From Campylobacterota bacterium (GTDB lineage: Bacteria > Campylobacterota > Campylobacteria > Campylobacterales > Sulfurovaceae): 45,451 nucleotides of DNA. The notes beneath the pieces are model-generated. The model saw only the letters and a list, made by a program, of their open reading frames with translations. It was not told the DNA's origin and made no database searches. The DNA is taken from contig JAADFE010000071.1 in assembly GCA_013153055.1 (NCBI GenBank), forward strand, positions 1-45,451, in the 5' to 3' direction. The position numbers were made by a program, and so were the translations under genes. Shown here piece by piece: positions 26,819 through 35,831 of this stretch (positions are counted from its first letter, which is position 1; each line of letters starts with the position of its first letter).

Positions 26819-27605
26819 CCTTTTGTATATCTATCTCTATCTGTTTTTTTAAAGCCTCTAGCCCATTGAACTTTTGATTGTCTCTAATAAATGATATAAA
26901 CTCTAACTCTATATCTCCACTTACTTCTCCTATATCTCTATCTAATATATGAGTCTCTATAGCAAAAGAGCCATCAGTAGTTACTCTATGCCCTAAAAAA
27001 GAGATACTAGGTAGAAGCTGATTTGCTATTTTTGTTTTAGTGACATATACTCCACTTTTGGGTAGTAGATAGTTATATACTTTTAGATTTAGTGTAGGTA
27101 CTAGCTCTTTTTTGCCCAACCCTTGACCTGATATAACCTCTCCATCTATAGAGTAGTTGTGATTTAGTAGCCTGTTTGCTAGTTCTATATTGCCGTCTCT
27201 TATAAACTCTTTGATAATACGAGAGTGAACGGATATATTTTTATATTTAACCTCTGGTATAACTATTACTTTGCCATGAAAAAGCTTTTGAAGTAGAGTG
27301 GTATCTCCCTCTTTTTTATATCCAAATCCAAAATCATACCCAACTACAACAGTCTCTAGTTTTGGAAAATCTAGGCATAATCTATCGATAAACTCTCTAG
27401 CAGTTAGTGATTTGATTTTGTCAAAATGATAAAAAAAGCAAGGTTTGTCTATATATTTAGTGCGTTTATATCCAACTGTAAGAGATGAGCAGTTTTTTTC
27501 TATAATTACTACAGCCCCAGCTTTTGATATAAGTTTTTGGTGTGCTATATGAACCCCATCAAATGAGCCTATAGCTATGGATTTTATACTGTTTTTTAGT
27601 TTCAT
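26784..27605 (-). CDS. ribF: Bifunctional riboflavin kinase / FAD synthetase
   Basis: RibF phosphorylates riboflavin to FMN and adenylates FMN to FAD. The 273-residue protein has an N-terminal nucleotidyl-transferase part (SIAIGSFDGVHIAHQKLI; VVVGYDFGFGYKKEGD; VHSRIIKEFIRDGNIELANRLL) and a C-terminal kinase part (YSIDGEVISGQGLGKKELVPTLNL, with the PTxNL nucleotide-binding motif). It is slightly short (about 300 is usual), as in other Campylobacterota. It overlaps tlyA by 4 nt and the convergent DUF2238 gene by 35 nt. Confidence 0.93.
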   Translation of the reverse strand: MKLKNSIKSIAIGSFDGVHIAHQKLISKAGAVVIIEKNCSSLTVGYKRTKYIDKPCFFYHFDKIKSLTAREFIDRLCLDFPKLETVVVGYDFGFGYKKEGDTTLLQKLFHGKVIVIPEVKYKNISVHSRIIKEFIRDGNIELANRLLNHNYSIDGEVISGQGLGKKELVPTLNLKVYNYLLPKSGVYVTKTKIANQLLPSISFLGHRVTTDGSFAIETHILDRDIGEVSGDIELEFISFIRDNQKFNGLEALKKQIEIDIQKAREIVSTRLQP

Positions 27606-28312
27606 TGTTTCCTAAAATGATACACATATTCTATATTGCCAGATTTACCTGCCAATTTTGAGGGCGTACTATAACATAATTTCCATCCTAATTCACTTGC
27701 TTTTTGTTCAAATCTCTCTTTTGCTCTATCTATAGCATCTCTATCTACTACTACACCTCTGCTATCTCTTTTGATATTTCTGCCTACTTCAAACTGTGGT
27801 TTAAATAGCAAAATCATATCACCACAACTTAGACGCTCTATATCATCTATAATTTGTAGTATAGATATAAATGAGACATCAGAAGTCACTACCTCAAAAG
27901 GGATTTGAGACTCAAACTCTCTTATATCTTGGTTCTCATGGACTATTACTTTTGGATTTTCTCTTAGGCTATGGTGAAGTTGATTTGAGCCTACATCTAC
28001 AGCAGTTACACTTTGAACTTCATTTTCTAGTAGTATCTGCACAAACCCACCTGTAGATGAACCTATATCCAAGGCTCTTTTCTCTTTTAAATCTAGTGGA
28101 TACTCTTGTAAAAATAGCTCTAACTTTTTAGCAGAACGACTTATATAGAACTTTTCGTTATCTATATCTATAGAGGAGTTTTGATTGCATTTGGTTGATG
28201 GTTTTGCTATCTTGCCATCTACAAAAACTTTTCCTCTTTTGATAGCATCTATAGCTCTGTTTCTACTCTCAAAGTAGCCCTCTTGGACTAAATATTTATC
28301 TAATCTTTGCAA
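27602..28312 (-). CDS. tlyA: TlyA family rRNA 2'-O-methyltransferase
   Basis: TlyA methylates ribose 2'-OH of rRNA cytidines (23S C1920 and, in longer forms, 16S C1409). The 236-residue protein has an N-terminal S4 RNA-binding domain (RLDKYLVQEGYFESRNRAIDAIKRGKVFVDG) and an FtsJ/RrmJ methyltransferase domain (ALDIGSSTGGFVQILL; VTAVDVGSNQLH; VVTSDVSFISI; LLFKPQFEVGR). The short length fits the Campylobacter type. The start is TTG, read as Met, with GGAG 7-8 nt upstream; both lie in a perfect inverted repeat (28306-28339). ribF follows with a 4-nt overlap. Confidence 0.93.
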   Translation of the reverse strand: MQRLDKYLVQEGYFESRNRAIDAIKRGKVFVDGKIAKPSTKCNQNSSIDIDNEKFYISRSAKKLELFLQEYPLDLKEKRALDIGSSTGGFVQILLENEVQSVTAVDVGSNQLHHSLRENPKVIVHENQDIREFESQIPFEVVTSDVSFISILQIIDDIERLSCGDMILLFKPQFEVGRNIKRDSRGVVVDRDAIDRAKERFEQKASELGWKLCYSTPSKLAGKSGNIEYVYHFRKQ

Positions 28313-28339
28313 TTTTATACTCCAAGTTAAAATTGCAAA
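28306..28339 (-). promoter_or_regulatory. Inverted repeat enclosing the tlyA ribosome binding site and start codon
   Basis: On the minus-strand transcript TTTGCAATTTT and AAAATTGCAAA form an 11-bp perfect stem with a 12-nt loop. The loop holds GGAG and the 3' arm holds the TTG start codon, so folding would hide the start. The A+T-rich stem could melt easily. Confidence 0.5.
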
Positions 28340-28353
28340 ATTATATCAAAAAA

Positions 28354-30648
28354 TTATCTCTGTATCATTGTATCTAGTTTATCTTTGATATGTGAAAAGT
28401 CTGAAGATTTATCTACGATATGGGTATATGTATCTGTATCACTTGATACTACATTCTCATTTTTATCGATAAATAGCAGACTTGGAATTCCTTTCTCTTT
28501 GATTTTTTGAGATACCTCTTTTTGTGTTGATTGGTTGTGGCTCTTATCTAGGAGTAGGGATTTATACTCATTGTTATTTATCATATTGGTAAACTCATTT
28601 ATATTTTTGGCTATATCGACACTATATCCTAGCTTTTGAAGTATAGTACCTATGATTTTGGACTCTGTTGGTGTCTGTTTGTATAGTAGTATATCTTTTT
28701 GGCTATCTGTATCTGATGAGCTTGATTGGTTGGTTGTATAGAACTGTTTTAGTGCTGTTATAAACTTATTGATATCTATTGGTTTTGGAATATACTCATC
28801 CATTCCTGCATCGAGATATCTCTCTCTATCACCCTTTAGTGCATTGGTAGTTACTGCAATAATTGGGGTGTGTTCTAATTGATTTTCTAGTTCATATTTG
28901 ATAATCGCTTTGGTAGCATCCACACCATTCATAACAGGCATTTGTATATCCATAAATACTACATCATAGTGACCCTCTTTGTACATCTCAACACCCTCTT
29001 TGCCATTTTTGGCTACTTGGGACTCTATTCCTAGATTTTGAAGCATATGAACAATCATTTTGGCATTGACTGGATTGTCTTCTACTACTAAAGCTTTTAA
29101 TCCATCAAAAGAGTATTGGTTTATCGATATATCTTTTTTGTTTTGAGACAAAATCTCTATAGAGTGTTCTACCTTGGAAAATGTGATAGGCTTATATATA
29201 ATCTGAGAGAATATCGGTGCTATATCTAGTATCTTGTCTCTGTTGTTTAGTTTAGTAACTAATACTATTTGACTATCAGCACTATGTCTTGCTGTTATTC
29301 TTTTTAGCTCTTTTTTGTCTATATCATCATAGTGAATATATAGCACATCAAATGAACCACCTACTGCATCTTGGCACTCTACAAATGTATTAAATCTCTT
29401 GATAGATATATCTCTAAAAGAGGATAGATAATCAAATAGATGTTTATCAGAGTTTTTTGTCTGCATATCAGCAGGAGAGTATAGAGCTATATTCATAGCT
29501 TTGTAGTTAACCTCTTTGGTTATAACTCTATATGGCATACTGAGGTTAAATGATAGAGTAGTTCCTCTGTTTAATTCACTATCTAATGAGAGAGAACCAC
29601 CCAACATTCTAACCAAACTAGTAGCAATAGTAAGTCCAAGTCCTGTGCCACCATACTGTCTGATACTACTATCATCTACCTGTGTAAAGGCATCAAACAC
29701 TTTGTCTTTGTACTCTTGGGAGATACCAATACCAGTATCCTCTACACTAAATTTGATAGTGGCTATATCCCCATCTACACCGATATTTTCTATAGATACA
29801 TTGATATCTCCACCCTCTGGAGTGAATTTGATTGCATTTGAGATTAGATTGATAAGTATCTGCTTGATTTTTCCAGCATCACTTTTAAATAGTTTTGCAG
29901 AGAATTTAGGCTCAATCCATACTGATAAATCTATATTTTTATTTGAAGCCTCATTTGCATAACTCTCTATCATATTTTCAAACTCATCTATAATATTAAA
30001 GTAGCTCTCTTCTAGCTCTACCTTGCCACTTTCGAGTTTGGATATATCTAATATATTATCAACTATAGCGATTAAATCCTCTGAACTTTTGCGAATAGTC
30101 GAGACAAAATCGACTTGTTCTAAATCTAACTTGGTTGATTTGAGTAGCTTGGTAAATCCTACTATACTATTAAGTGGAGTACGAATTTCGTGGCTCATAT
30201 TGGATAAAAATAGTGTTTTGGTCTGATTTGCTTCATCGGCTAGTTTTTTGCTCTCTTGGAGTTCATTTATCATATTGGAGATGAGTGGATATATCTCATT
30301 GTGGTTCTTTTTTTTGAGCATATTTTTAAATTGATTGATTTTTTTGGGGTCAGAAGAGAGTTTAATATCCTCCAATAACTGCTCCAAAGCCTCCGTATTA
30401 TCAATATTTTTAAGAAAAAAGTAATCCCTATTCTGATATAGAATAAATAGCGATAAAAGTAGCACTATAGATGAGACAAACATAATAATCTTATATTCAT
30501 ATATATTACCCACTTGTGTAGCAGATTGTAGCATCTCATTATAGTCATTATATGATTTATATAGAATTAGAATTGAAGTTGTTACCAAGATTCCAAACAC
30601 AACCCATATAACCAACTCCAATCTTCTATATTCCCATATTTTTTTCAT
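28354..30648 (-). CDS. Hybrid sensor histidine kinase with degenerate flanking receivers
   Basis: This 764-residue kinase has TM helices at about 12-30 and 53-71 with only about 20 residues between them, so there is no sizeable external sensor. HisKA contains H153 ([14 protein letters not shown]). HATPase_c has N267/N271, DTGIGI (304-309) and GGTGLGL (333-339). The true receiver carries D567 ([13 protein letters not shown]). Degenerate receiver-like segments lie before (about 385-500) and after it (about 660-764, LLLDKS). The kinase core and this three-part tail match the kinase at 6866-10102, so the two are paralogues with different inputs. AGGGGA precedes the ATG. It contains no HPt and may share the HPt protein at 10115-11410. 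Confidence 0.88.
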   Translation of the reverse strand: MKKIWEYRRLELVIWVVFGILVTTSILILYKSYNDYNEMLQSATQVGNIYEYKIIMFVSSIVLLLSLFILYQNRDYFFLKNIDNTEALEQLLEDIKLSSDPKKINQFKNMLKKKNHNEIYPLISNMINELQESKKLADEANQTKTLFLSNMSHEIRTPLNSIVGFTKLLKSTKLDLEQVDFVSTIRKSSEDLIAIVDNILDISKLESGKVELEESYFNIIDEFENMIESYANEASNKNIDLSVWIEPKFSAKLFKSDAGKIKQILINLISNAIKFTPEGGDINVSIENIGVDGDIATIKFSVEDTGIGISQEYKDKVFDAFTQVDDSSIRQYGGTGLGLTIATSLVRMLGGSLSLDSELNRGTTLSFNLSMPYRVITKEVNYKAMNIALYSPADMQTKNSDKHLFDYLSSFRDISIKRFNTFVECQDAVGGSFDVLYIHYDDIDKKELKRITARHSADSQIVLVTKLNNRDKILDIAPIFSQIIYKPITFSKVEHSIEILSQNKKDISINQYSFDGLKALVVEDNPVNAKMIVHMLQNLGIESQVAKNGKEGVEMYKEGHYDVVFMDIQMPVMNGVDATKAIIKYELENQLEHTPIIAVTTNALKGDRERYLDAGMDEYIPKPIDINKFITALKQFYTTNQSSSSDTDSQKDILLYKQTPTESKIIGTILQKLGYSVDIAKNINEFTNMINNNEYKSLLLDKSHNQSTQKEVSQKIKEKGIPSLLFIDKNENVVSSDTDTYTHIVDKSSDFSHIKDKLDTMIQR

Positions 30649-30780
30649 TTTGTCCCCTTGAATTTTGAATATCTTAAATTATAGCTTACTTGACATTATA
30701 GAACCTTTATTTAAGCTTAAATTTATTTATACTTATTTGTATTGTTTCTTGTTTATGTTAATAATTCATATTAAATCTGT

Positions 30781-30786
30781 TATAAT
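30781..30786 (+). promoter_or_regulatory. Putative -10 box of holA (leaderless)
   Basis: TATAAT with five nucleotides (TTTGG... context) between it and the ATG at 30792. The predicted transcript begins at the start codon; no Shine-Dalgarno is seen. The 143-bp gap 30649-30791 separates divergent holA and kinase genes. Confidence 0.55.
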
Positions 30787-30791
30787 TTTGG

Positions 30792-31769
30792 ATGTACAAA
30801 CAAGAATTTGAAAACCTACTCAGAACCAATCCCCCTAGAGCAATACTATTATATGGAGAGAACAGCTATCTAATCAACTCATATATTCAGCATTATATCA
30901 ATATAACAGATGCGACAGATTCATTGATGAGGCAATATTTTGATGAGTACAACTTCGATAGTGCTAAAAGCTATCTATCTCAAAGTTCACTCTTTGGTGG
31001 AACAAATCTTTTAATCATCAAACGAGACAAAAAAATTCCCAAAAAAGAGCTAGATACTCTAATAGAACTAGTCAATAAAAGTAGTGATAACTATCTACTA
31101 TTTTACTATCAAGGCTCACCAAAAGATGCAAAATCCTTACAAAACTCATTCTCTCCTAAAAAAGGTGCAAACTGGGTAAGGTTATTTGAGCCAAATATAA
31201 ATGAGAGTCTGGATATATTGCAAAAAAAGGCTAAACATATAGGTTTAGAGATAGACCACTTTGCACTGCAACACCTGATGCTACTACTAAATAATAACTT
31301 AACACTATGTGCCAATGAGTTAAATAAACTAGCTATACTAGGAACAAAAGTAACCTCTAGGGATATAGATAGATTAGTCTATTCGACTGCACCTTTGGCT
31401 GTTGAGCAGTTGTTGATTGAGTTATTTGAAAAAAAGCCCATAGTCAATACTCTGAGTAAACTTTTAGAACTTGGAGAGGATGAGTTTTCTATATTGCGTT
31501 CTACTCAATTTTTTATCAATCAGATATTTTTGTTTCATGCTTTTATGAAGCTACATGGACATATAGACTCCAAAGCTATCTTGGGATACAAGTTACCAAA
31601 ACAGATAGAGACCCAAAAAGCAAACCTAGCACTCAGAGTCAAGAGTAGCTCTATGTTAAAGATATTTGAGCATCTATTAGAGGTGGAGTTAGAGTTAAAA
31701 AATAGCCCGTCAACCAACAGAGAGTTGCTTTTGTATGGAGCTTTTATTAAGTTGCAGAGTTATTTGTGA
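30792..31769 (+). CDS. holA: DNA polymerase III subunit delta
   Basis: HolA opens and loads the beta sliding clamp as part of the clamp-loader complex. The 325-residue protein has the typical divergent Campylobacterota form: RAILLYGENSYLINSYIQHYI at the N-terminus, LFGGTNLLIIKRDKKIPKKELDTLIELV, a central helical lid (LQHLMLLLNNNLTLCANELNKLAIL) and the C-terminal collar helices (VEQLLIELFEKKPIVNTLSKLLELGEDEFSILRSTQFF). The start agrees with the family and with the promoter position. A decayed copy of its codons for LELGEDEFSILRSTQFF lies about 640 bp downstream. Confidence 0.92.
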   Translation: MYKQEFENLLRTNPPRAILLYGENSYLINSYIQHYINITDATDSLMRQYFDEYNFDSAKSYLSQSSLFGGTNLLIIKRDKKIPKKELDTLIELVNKSSDNYLLFYYQGSPKDAKSLQNSFSPKKGANWVRLFEPNINESLDILQKKAKHIGLEIDHFALQHLMLLLNNNLTLCANELNKLAILGTKVTSRDIDRLVYSTAPLAVEQLLIELFEKKPIVNTLSKLLELGEDEFSILRSTQFFINQIFLFHAFMKLHGHIDSKAILGYKLPKQIETQKANLALRVKSSSMLKIFEHLLEVELELKNSPSTNRELLLYGAFIKLQSYL

Positions 31770-32225
31770 TGAGTGTTTATATATGTACTTGTTGCTTTTT
31801 GTAAAATTATTTAACTCATTTGAGCTCATTTTCAAAATCACGAATAATTCTATTTATAGATAAGTAACTAACTAAAATTAATTAAAAAAAATAGGAATAG
31901 ATAGTTTTAGCTTCTTCTTATTCAGGGTTAAAGCTTTTGAATTTAAGTAAATTTTTAATAAAAGACCGATATAATGGATTTTATAAAGGCTATTTAATAG
32001 TCTATTGTTAACTTTATATTTTATTGTGAAAAAAGGGTAAAACTTATAAAAATAGTAATTTTTCATAATCTTTAATTTAATTTGCATAATATTAAAATCT
32101 TCAGAACTTAGAGAGTCTAAGTTTTCTATTTTTTGTTCTACTCAATTTTTATCAATCATATATTTCTATTTTATCAAAAACTTGATGGAAAAGAGGAGTA
32201 TATATTATAATTTTAGGAGCTAATT
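31770..32225 (+). other. A+T-rich intergenic region without a supported gene
   Basis: 456 bp between holA and the DUF1566 gene. Apart from the holA-like remnant at 32101-32189 it shows only A+T-rich sequence. A 69-codon minus-strand frame at 31878-32087 has no recognisable features or coupling and is left out. TTTTAGGAGC before 32226 is the ribosome binding site of the next gene. Confidence 0.6.
32101..32189 (+). pseudogene. Decayed partial duplicate of holA
   Basis: About 89 bp align with holA 31464-31559: shared blocks include AGAACTT, GAGAG, GTTTTCTAT, TTCTACTCAATTTT, TATCAATCA and the closing TGATGGA/CATGGA. Several substitutions and small gaps break the frame. It marks an old duplication or recombination between holA and the accessory genes that follow. 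Confidence 0.65.
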
Positions 32226-33647
32226 ATGGGAATGTGTAAAAAGTGTAAAAAGGTATTTAGTGCCTCAGAGATGAAAGATGGACTCTGTAAAGGGTGTATG
32301 AGTGAAGAGGAGCGTGAGGCTTTTGAAAAAGAGTTAGAGAATAAACAAAAAAAACAAGAAGCTGAACTGAAAGAATATGGAGATAGACAAGATATGAAAT
32401 CTAATAAAAAGAATTCTTCTTTTTGGGGTGGAAGATATACTAGAGTTGATTTTCTCTTAAAAGGTCTATTACCTATAGTAGTAGTATTGGTTTTGTTATA
32501 TTTTTTACTAGAATCAACTATGGAGTCTGATTTATTGATTAACACTCTTTATATTTTTGTTGGTTTAGCTTTTATTGGTTTGGTTTGGGCTTTAATTAAA
32601 AGAGGAAGAGATATAGGTTTATATCCTATATATACTATATTTTTATTAGTATTGGTGATTTTTTTGACAGAGGCATTGTTAGATGGGATTTTATCAGAGT
32701 ATGGTGATTTCTTTTTTGTACCGTTTGTATTGTTTTTATTATTTTTTATTCTTATGCCAAGTAGTAAAAAAGATAAAATTGTATTGAAAAAGTTTGAAAA
32801 AATAGTTCTTGCTATTTTGAGTCTTATAGGAGTTGCTACTTTAATATATTTTAATATCCCAAATAAAACAACAATAATTGGTGATTTAATGTGGCAAGAT
32901 GAAGATGTAGAAGATATAGTTGCTCCAAAATTATGGGATGAAGCAGTCTCTTATTGTAATCAATTAATTCTTGATGGCTATAATGATTGGCGTTTGCCTT
33001 CAAAAGATGAGTTAGAAAAAGTAAAAGTTGATAAGTTTGTAGGAAAAAATTTCAGAGGAAAGACCTATTGGTCAAGTTCTACATCTATGTATGATGATGA
33101 GAAAATGGGTTTTACTGTTAGTATTTATCAAGGAGGTTCGATATCTATTGATAAGAGTGGAATTAATGATTATAGTAAAAATGATGTCCTGTGTGTAAGA
33201 GATTTATCAAAAGAAAACAAAAAAAATATTGAAAGTTTAGATATTACAACTATAAACTATTTGGATGATAATAATCAAACAAATAAGATTATGTGGCAAG
33301 ATGAACTTTATACAAAACAGGAGAGAAAAGCCTACTTATTGCATAAAGAGGGCAAGGTGTTGAATTTTAATGATGCAATTGATTATTGTAAAAATTTAGA
33401 ATTAGGTGGATATACAGATTGGTATTTGCCAACATCTAAAGAGTTAGAGTTTTTGTATAAAAAAAGAGAAGATTTAACCAATTATATTAGTAAGGATTTT
33501 TGGGTTCAATCTTCTTATGTTAATAAAAAAACTGGAAAAAAAATATCAAATTTAGTTATTAATTTTAATGATGGTGAGCAATATTTAGTTAATGGGATTA
33601 ATTATAATTATGTTCGTTGTATTAGAACAGGAGAAGGAGATAAGTAA
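32226..33647 (+). CDS. Zinc-ribbon, DUF805-like membrane protein with two DUF1566 domains
   Basis: This 473-residue protein begins with a zinc ribbon (CKKC ... CKGC at residues 4-24), a charged coil, and a DUF805-like membrane region (about 70-215; GGRYTRVDFLLKGLLPI, KRGRDIGLYPIYTI). It then has two DUF1566 (Lcl C-terminal) domains: first GDLMWQDE ... DEAVSYCNQLILDGYNDWRLPSKDEL ... YWSSS, second NKIMWQDE ... DAIDYCKNLELGGYTDWYLPTSKELEFLY. DUF1566 has a C-type-lectin/formylglycine-enzyme-like fold and is often found in surface or periplasmic proteins. The second copy lacks the usual WSSS (WVQSS instead). Its stop overlaps the start of the next lipoprotein gene. Confidence 0.78.
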   Translation: MGMCKKCKKVFSASEMKDGLCKGCMSEEEREAFEKELENKQKKQEAELKEYGDRQDMKSNKKNSSFWGGRYTRVDFLLKGLLPIVVVLVLLYFLLESTMESDLLINTLYIFVGLAFIGLVWALIKRGRDIGLYPIYTIFLLVLVIFLTEALLDGILSEYGDFFFVPFVLFLLFFILMPSSKKDKIVLKKFEKIVLAILSLIGVATLIYFNIPNKTTIIGDLMWQDEDVEDIVAPKLWDEAVSYCNQLILDGYNDWRLPSKDELEKVKVDKFVGKNFRGKTYWSSSTSMYDDEKMGFTVSIYQGGSISIDKSGINDYSKNDVLCVRDLSKENKKNIESLDITTINYLDDNNQTNKIMWQDELYTKQERKAYLLHKEGKVLNFNDAIDYCKNLELGGYTDWYLPTSKELEFLYKKREDLTNYISKDFWVQSSYVNKKTGKKISNLVINFNDGEQYLVNGINYNYVRCIRTGEGDK

Positions 33648-34132
33648 TGAGAGTATTAAAATATTTTACTGTTGGACTATTTGTATTATTGATGTTTTTT
33701 GGATGTGATGATTTAATATTAACTCATCCTTTAACAAAAAATGGTGATAAAGAAAATTTTTTGGATAAAAGATTGCTAGGTGATTGGTATTATATTAAAC
33801 ATGAAGATGGTAAGGAAGATGAAAAAATAATATATAGAGTTAGATATAGAGATAAAAATCATTTAGAATTGAGTAAGGCATCTTATCTAAATAATAATAA
33901 TTTATTGGTAACATCTAAAATCAATAATCAAACTTATCTTAGTAAAGAAGAAGATGGTAATTATAAAATTTATAAATATAAAATCGAGAACGACTCATTA
34001 CATATCTATTATTATAGTAATGATAATGCTAAAATTATTGATAATTCAAATAGAAATGTAAAAAATAATTTTTCAAAAATATTAAAAAAATATGAGGAAA
34101 AGTATTGGGGAAGCTTAAAAAAAATAGAGTAA
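33647..34132 (+). CDS. Lipoprotein of unknown function
   Basis: The 161-residue protein has a lipoprotein signal (MRVLKYFTVGLFVLLMFFGC, lipobox FFGC with Cys20) followed by a mature part rich in Lys, Asn and Tyr with predicted beta strands (LLGDWYYIKHEDGKEDEKII, LHIYYYSNDN), resembling the lipocalin-like pattern of small periplasmic lipoproteins. I do not recognise a family. It is coupled by TAATG to the DUF1566 gene and both are strongly A+T-rich, suggesting that they moved together. Confidence 0.65.
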   Translation: MRVLKYFTVGLFVLLMFFGCDDLILTHPLTKNGDKENFLDKRLLGDWYYIKHEDGKEDEKIIYRVRYRDKNHLELSKASYLNNNNLLVTSKINNQTYLSKEEDGNYKIYKYKIENDSLHIYYYSNDNAKIIDNSNRNVKNNFSKILKKYEEKYWGSLKKIE

Positions 34133-34139
34133 TATATAG

Positions 34140-34168
34140 TTCCCAAAAAAGTTTTGCTTTTTGGGGAA
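34140..34168 (+). terminator. Hairpin terminator, probably bidirectional
   Basis: TTCCC plus A-run, loop GTTTTGC, T-run plus GGGGAA, with one bulged G. It follows the lipoprotein stop and faces the convergent gene at 34193. Confidence 0.55.
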
Positions 34169-34192
34169 TTAAAATCTCTTTAGAGTAGTTAT

Positions 34193-34747
34193 TTACCCCT
34201 TTAATCTAGGAATCTTCTTGCTAGAGTCTATAACTTTATATTCAGATTTATCAGAAATCTCTTTGAGACTGTTTTTGTTTTCTTCTCTTTTCCCTCTCCA
34301 ATAGTAGCCACCTAACGCTCCACCTGTGGCACTAAGAGCCAATAGACTAGCAGTTATCATCTGAGTAAATACAAATAAAGCTCCAACACCCAATACCCCT
34401 GCAAATGCCAATCCTACTTTGAAATTGGCTTTTGCATGGGTGGAGGTGGCTTCTTTTTTGATGTTTTTTTGTGCCTCTTTTTCTATTCGCCTTTTTGCTC
34501 TTTCGGCATTGACTTTTAGTTTTTCTCTCTCTGTGGCAAAGTCGTCTTTGATTTTATTTATTTCACAGTTACTGTACTCTTTTGTTATTGAACTAAACCA
34601 AAATGATATAATCAAAGCTATAAATAGTAATGGAATAGCCAAACGAAGAACTCCTATAGTTGTAAAGTCATCTCCTGAGAGTAGGATTAAACTCACAGTG
34701 ACTATCTGAACCAAAATAATACCAAATAGAAATTTTAAAAGTTGCAT
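34193..34747 (-). CDS. Membrane protein with central coiled coil
   Basis: The 184-residue protein has two N-terminal TM helices (about 4-24 and 33-52), a charged helical segment likely to form a coiled coil (about 58-105: NKIKDDFATEREKLKVNAERAKRRIEKEAQKNIKK), a Gly/Ala-rich hydrophobic pair (about 110-148), and a basic tail. No family is recognised. It lies 68 nt after the M48 protease gene on the same strand and may belong to that unit. Confidence 0.55.
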   Translation of the reverse strand: MQLLKFLFGIILVQIVTVSLILLSGDDFTTIGVLRLAIPLLFIALIISFWFSSITKEYSNCEINKIKDDFATEREKLKVNAERAKRRIEKEAQKNIKKEATSTHAKANFKVGLAFAGVLGVGALFVFTQMITASLLALSATGGALGGYYWRGKREENKNSLKEISDKSEYKVIDSSKKIPRLKG

Positions 34748-34815
34748 ATTTTTACCTAAAAATTATTTGAGTTATTATAGTCTCCATTGGCTTTAAAACT
34801 ACATTTTTAATTTAG

Positions 34816-35829
34816 TTAATATTTTTTTTCATCTTTAGATTTAAAATATTTTATTCTATCTTTTGTCATAGGGTGAGATGATATTAAAGAGATAACGGTA
34901 CTATTTTCATCTAATTTGTTCTCTTTTGCTAACTCTTCAAATAGTTGGGCTATATATTTTGTGGATATATTTAGCCTTTTTAGTTCAGATACTGCATACT
35001 CATCAGCTTCTCTTTCAAAGTCACGACTATAGCTACTGTTGATAATGACTGTAGGAATAGCAGTAACAAGTATAGATATATCGCCTGTTAGATATCCTAA
35101 AATAGCTCCTGAGATACCTGTTTTGATTGCTATTCTGAGGGTGTGTTTTTTGACTATATGCCCTTTTTCATGAGCCAATACTCCTAATATATCTCTAAAC
35201 TCTTTATCTTTGCTAAGTTTGACTAACTCATCTGTTAATACTATATCCCCTGATGGCAAAGCAAAAGCATTTGGTCCTATCTTTTGAGATGAGCGAAAAT
35301 GTAGTTGGTAGTGGATATCTTCATTTTCTGTCAATCTATCAAAATGTGCTTGGATAATAGAACGGTTCTCCTCTGATAATTTAGTAGGAAATAGATACTC
35401 TTCATCTAGTTTTTCTAAGGTACTTTTTCCTATATCTTTGAGCGTATCATCTGGTAGCATAGATGCGATGATATTAGCTGTATAGTTAGCTCCTGTAGTG
35501 AGTGAGAACCATACAAAAAGAGCTGTCAAAAAAACAGCACCTACAGTTAGTCTCCATGAGCTTTCTATTTTGTGTGTTTTGGAACTCTCTATACCCAAAC
35601 TCTGTAATATCTGGTCTATTTTATCATTCTCTTCACTTTTACAACGCACTCCATTAGGAAACTCAAATACTCTAGGAATATTGCCAAGTCTGGATTCTAT
35701 CTCTACCTCTTCTAATGCTACATTGATACCGTGAGAGTCTATTTTGATGTGTCTATTTTGCGTAAACTCTATTATAACTTGATGCTCTTTTGAACTTTTG
35801 CCATCATATAGTAGTGCATTGATAAACAT
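34816..35829 (-). CDS. M48 family metalloprotease
   Basis: The 337-residue protein has an N-terminal beta-rich domain (1-85), one TM helix (about 93-112), and an M48 peptidase domain outside it. The zinc site is HEKGH (220-224) with the third ligand E272 in ExxAD (272-276). SRDFEREADEYAV and the C-terminal SSHPMTKDRI motif are also typical. M48 proteins of this type (BepA/LoiP-like) act in the envelope on misfolded proteins. Its start lies 2 nt after the YjgN-family gene ends, a pairing seen in many bacteria, so the two probably act together. Confidence 0.88.
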   Translation of the reverse strand: MFINALLYDGKSSKEHQVIIEFTQNRHIKIDSHGINVALEEVEIESRLGNIPRVFEFPNGVRCKSEENDKIDQILQSLGIESSKTHKIESSWRLTVGAVFLTALFVWFSLTTGANYTANIIASMLPDDTLKDIGKSTLEKLDEEYLFPTKLSEENRSIIQAHFDRLTENEDIHYQLHFRSSQKIGPNAFALPSGDIVLTDELVKLSKDKEFRDILGVLAHEKGHIVKKHTLRIAIKTGISGAILGYLTGDISILVTAIPTVIINSSYSRDFEREADEYAVSELKRLNISTKYIAQLFEELAKENKLDENSTVISLISSHPMTKDRIKYFKSKDEKKY

Positions 35830-35831
35830 AA

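Noticed and set aside
31878-32087. 69-codon minus-strand open frame between holA and the DUF1566 gene
   Set aside because: Lys/Asn/Tyr/Phe-rich translation typical of random A+T-rich DNA, no family resemblance, no coupling to neighbours.
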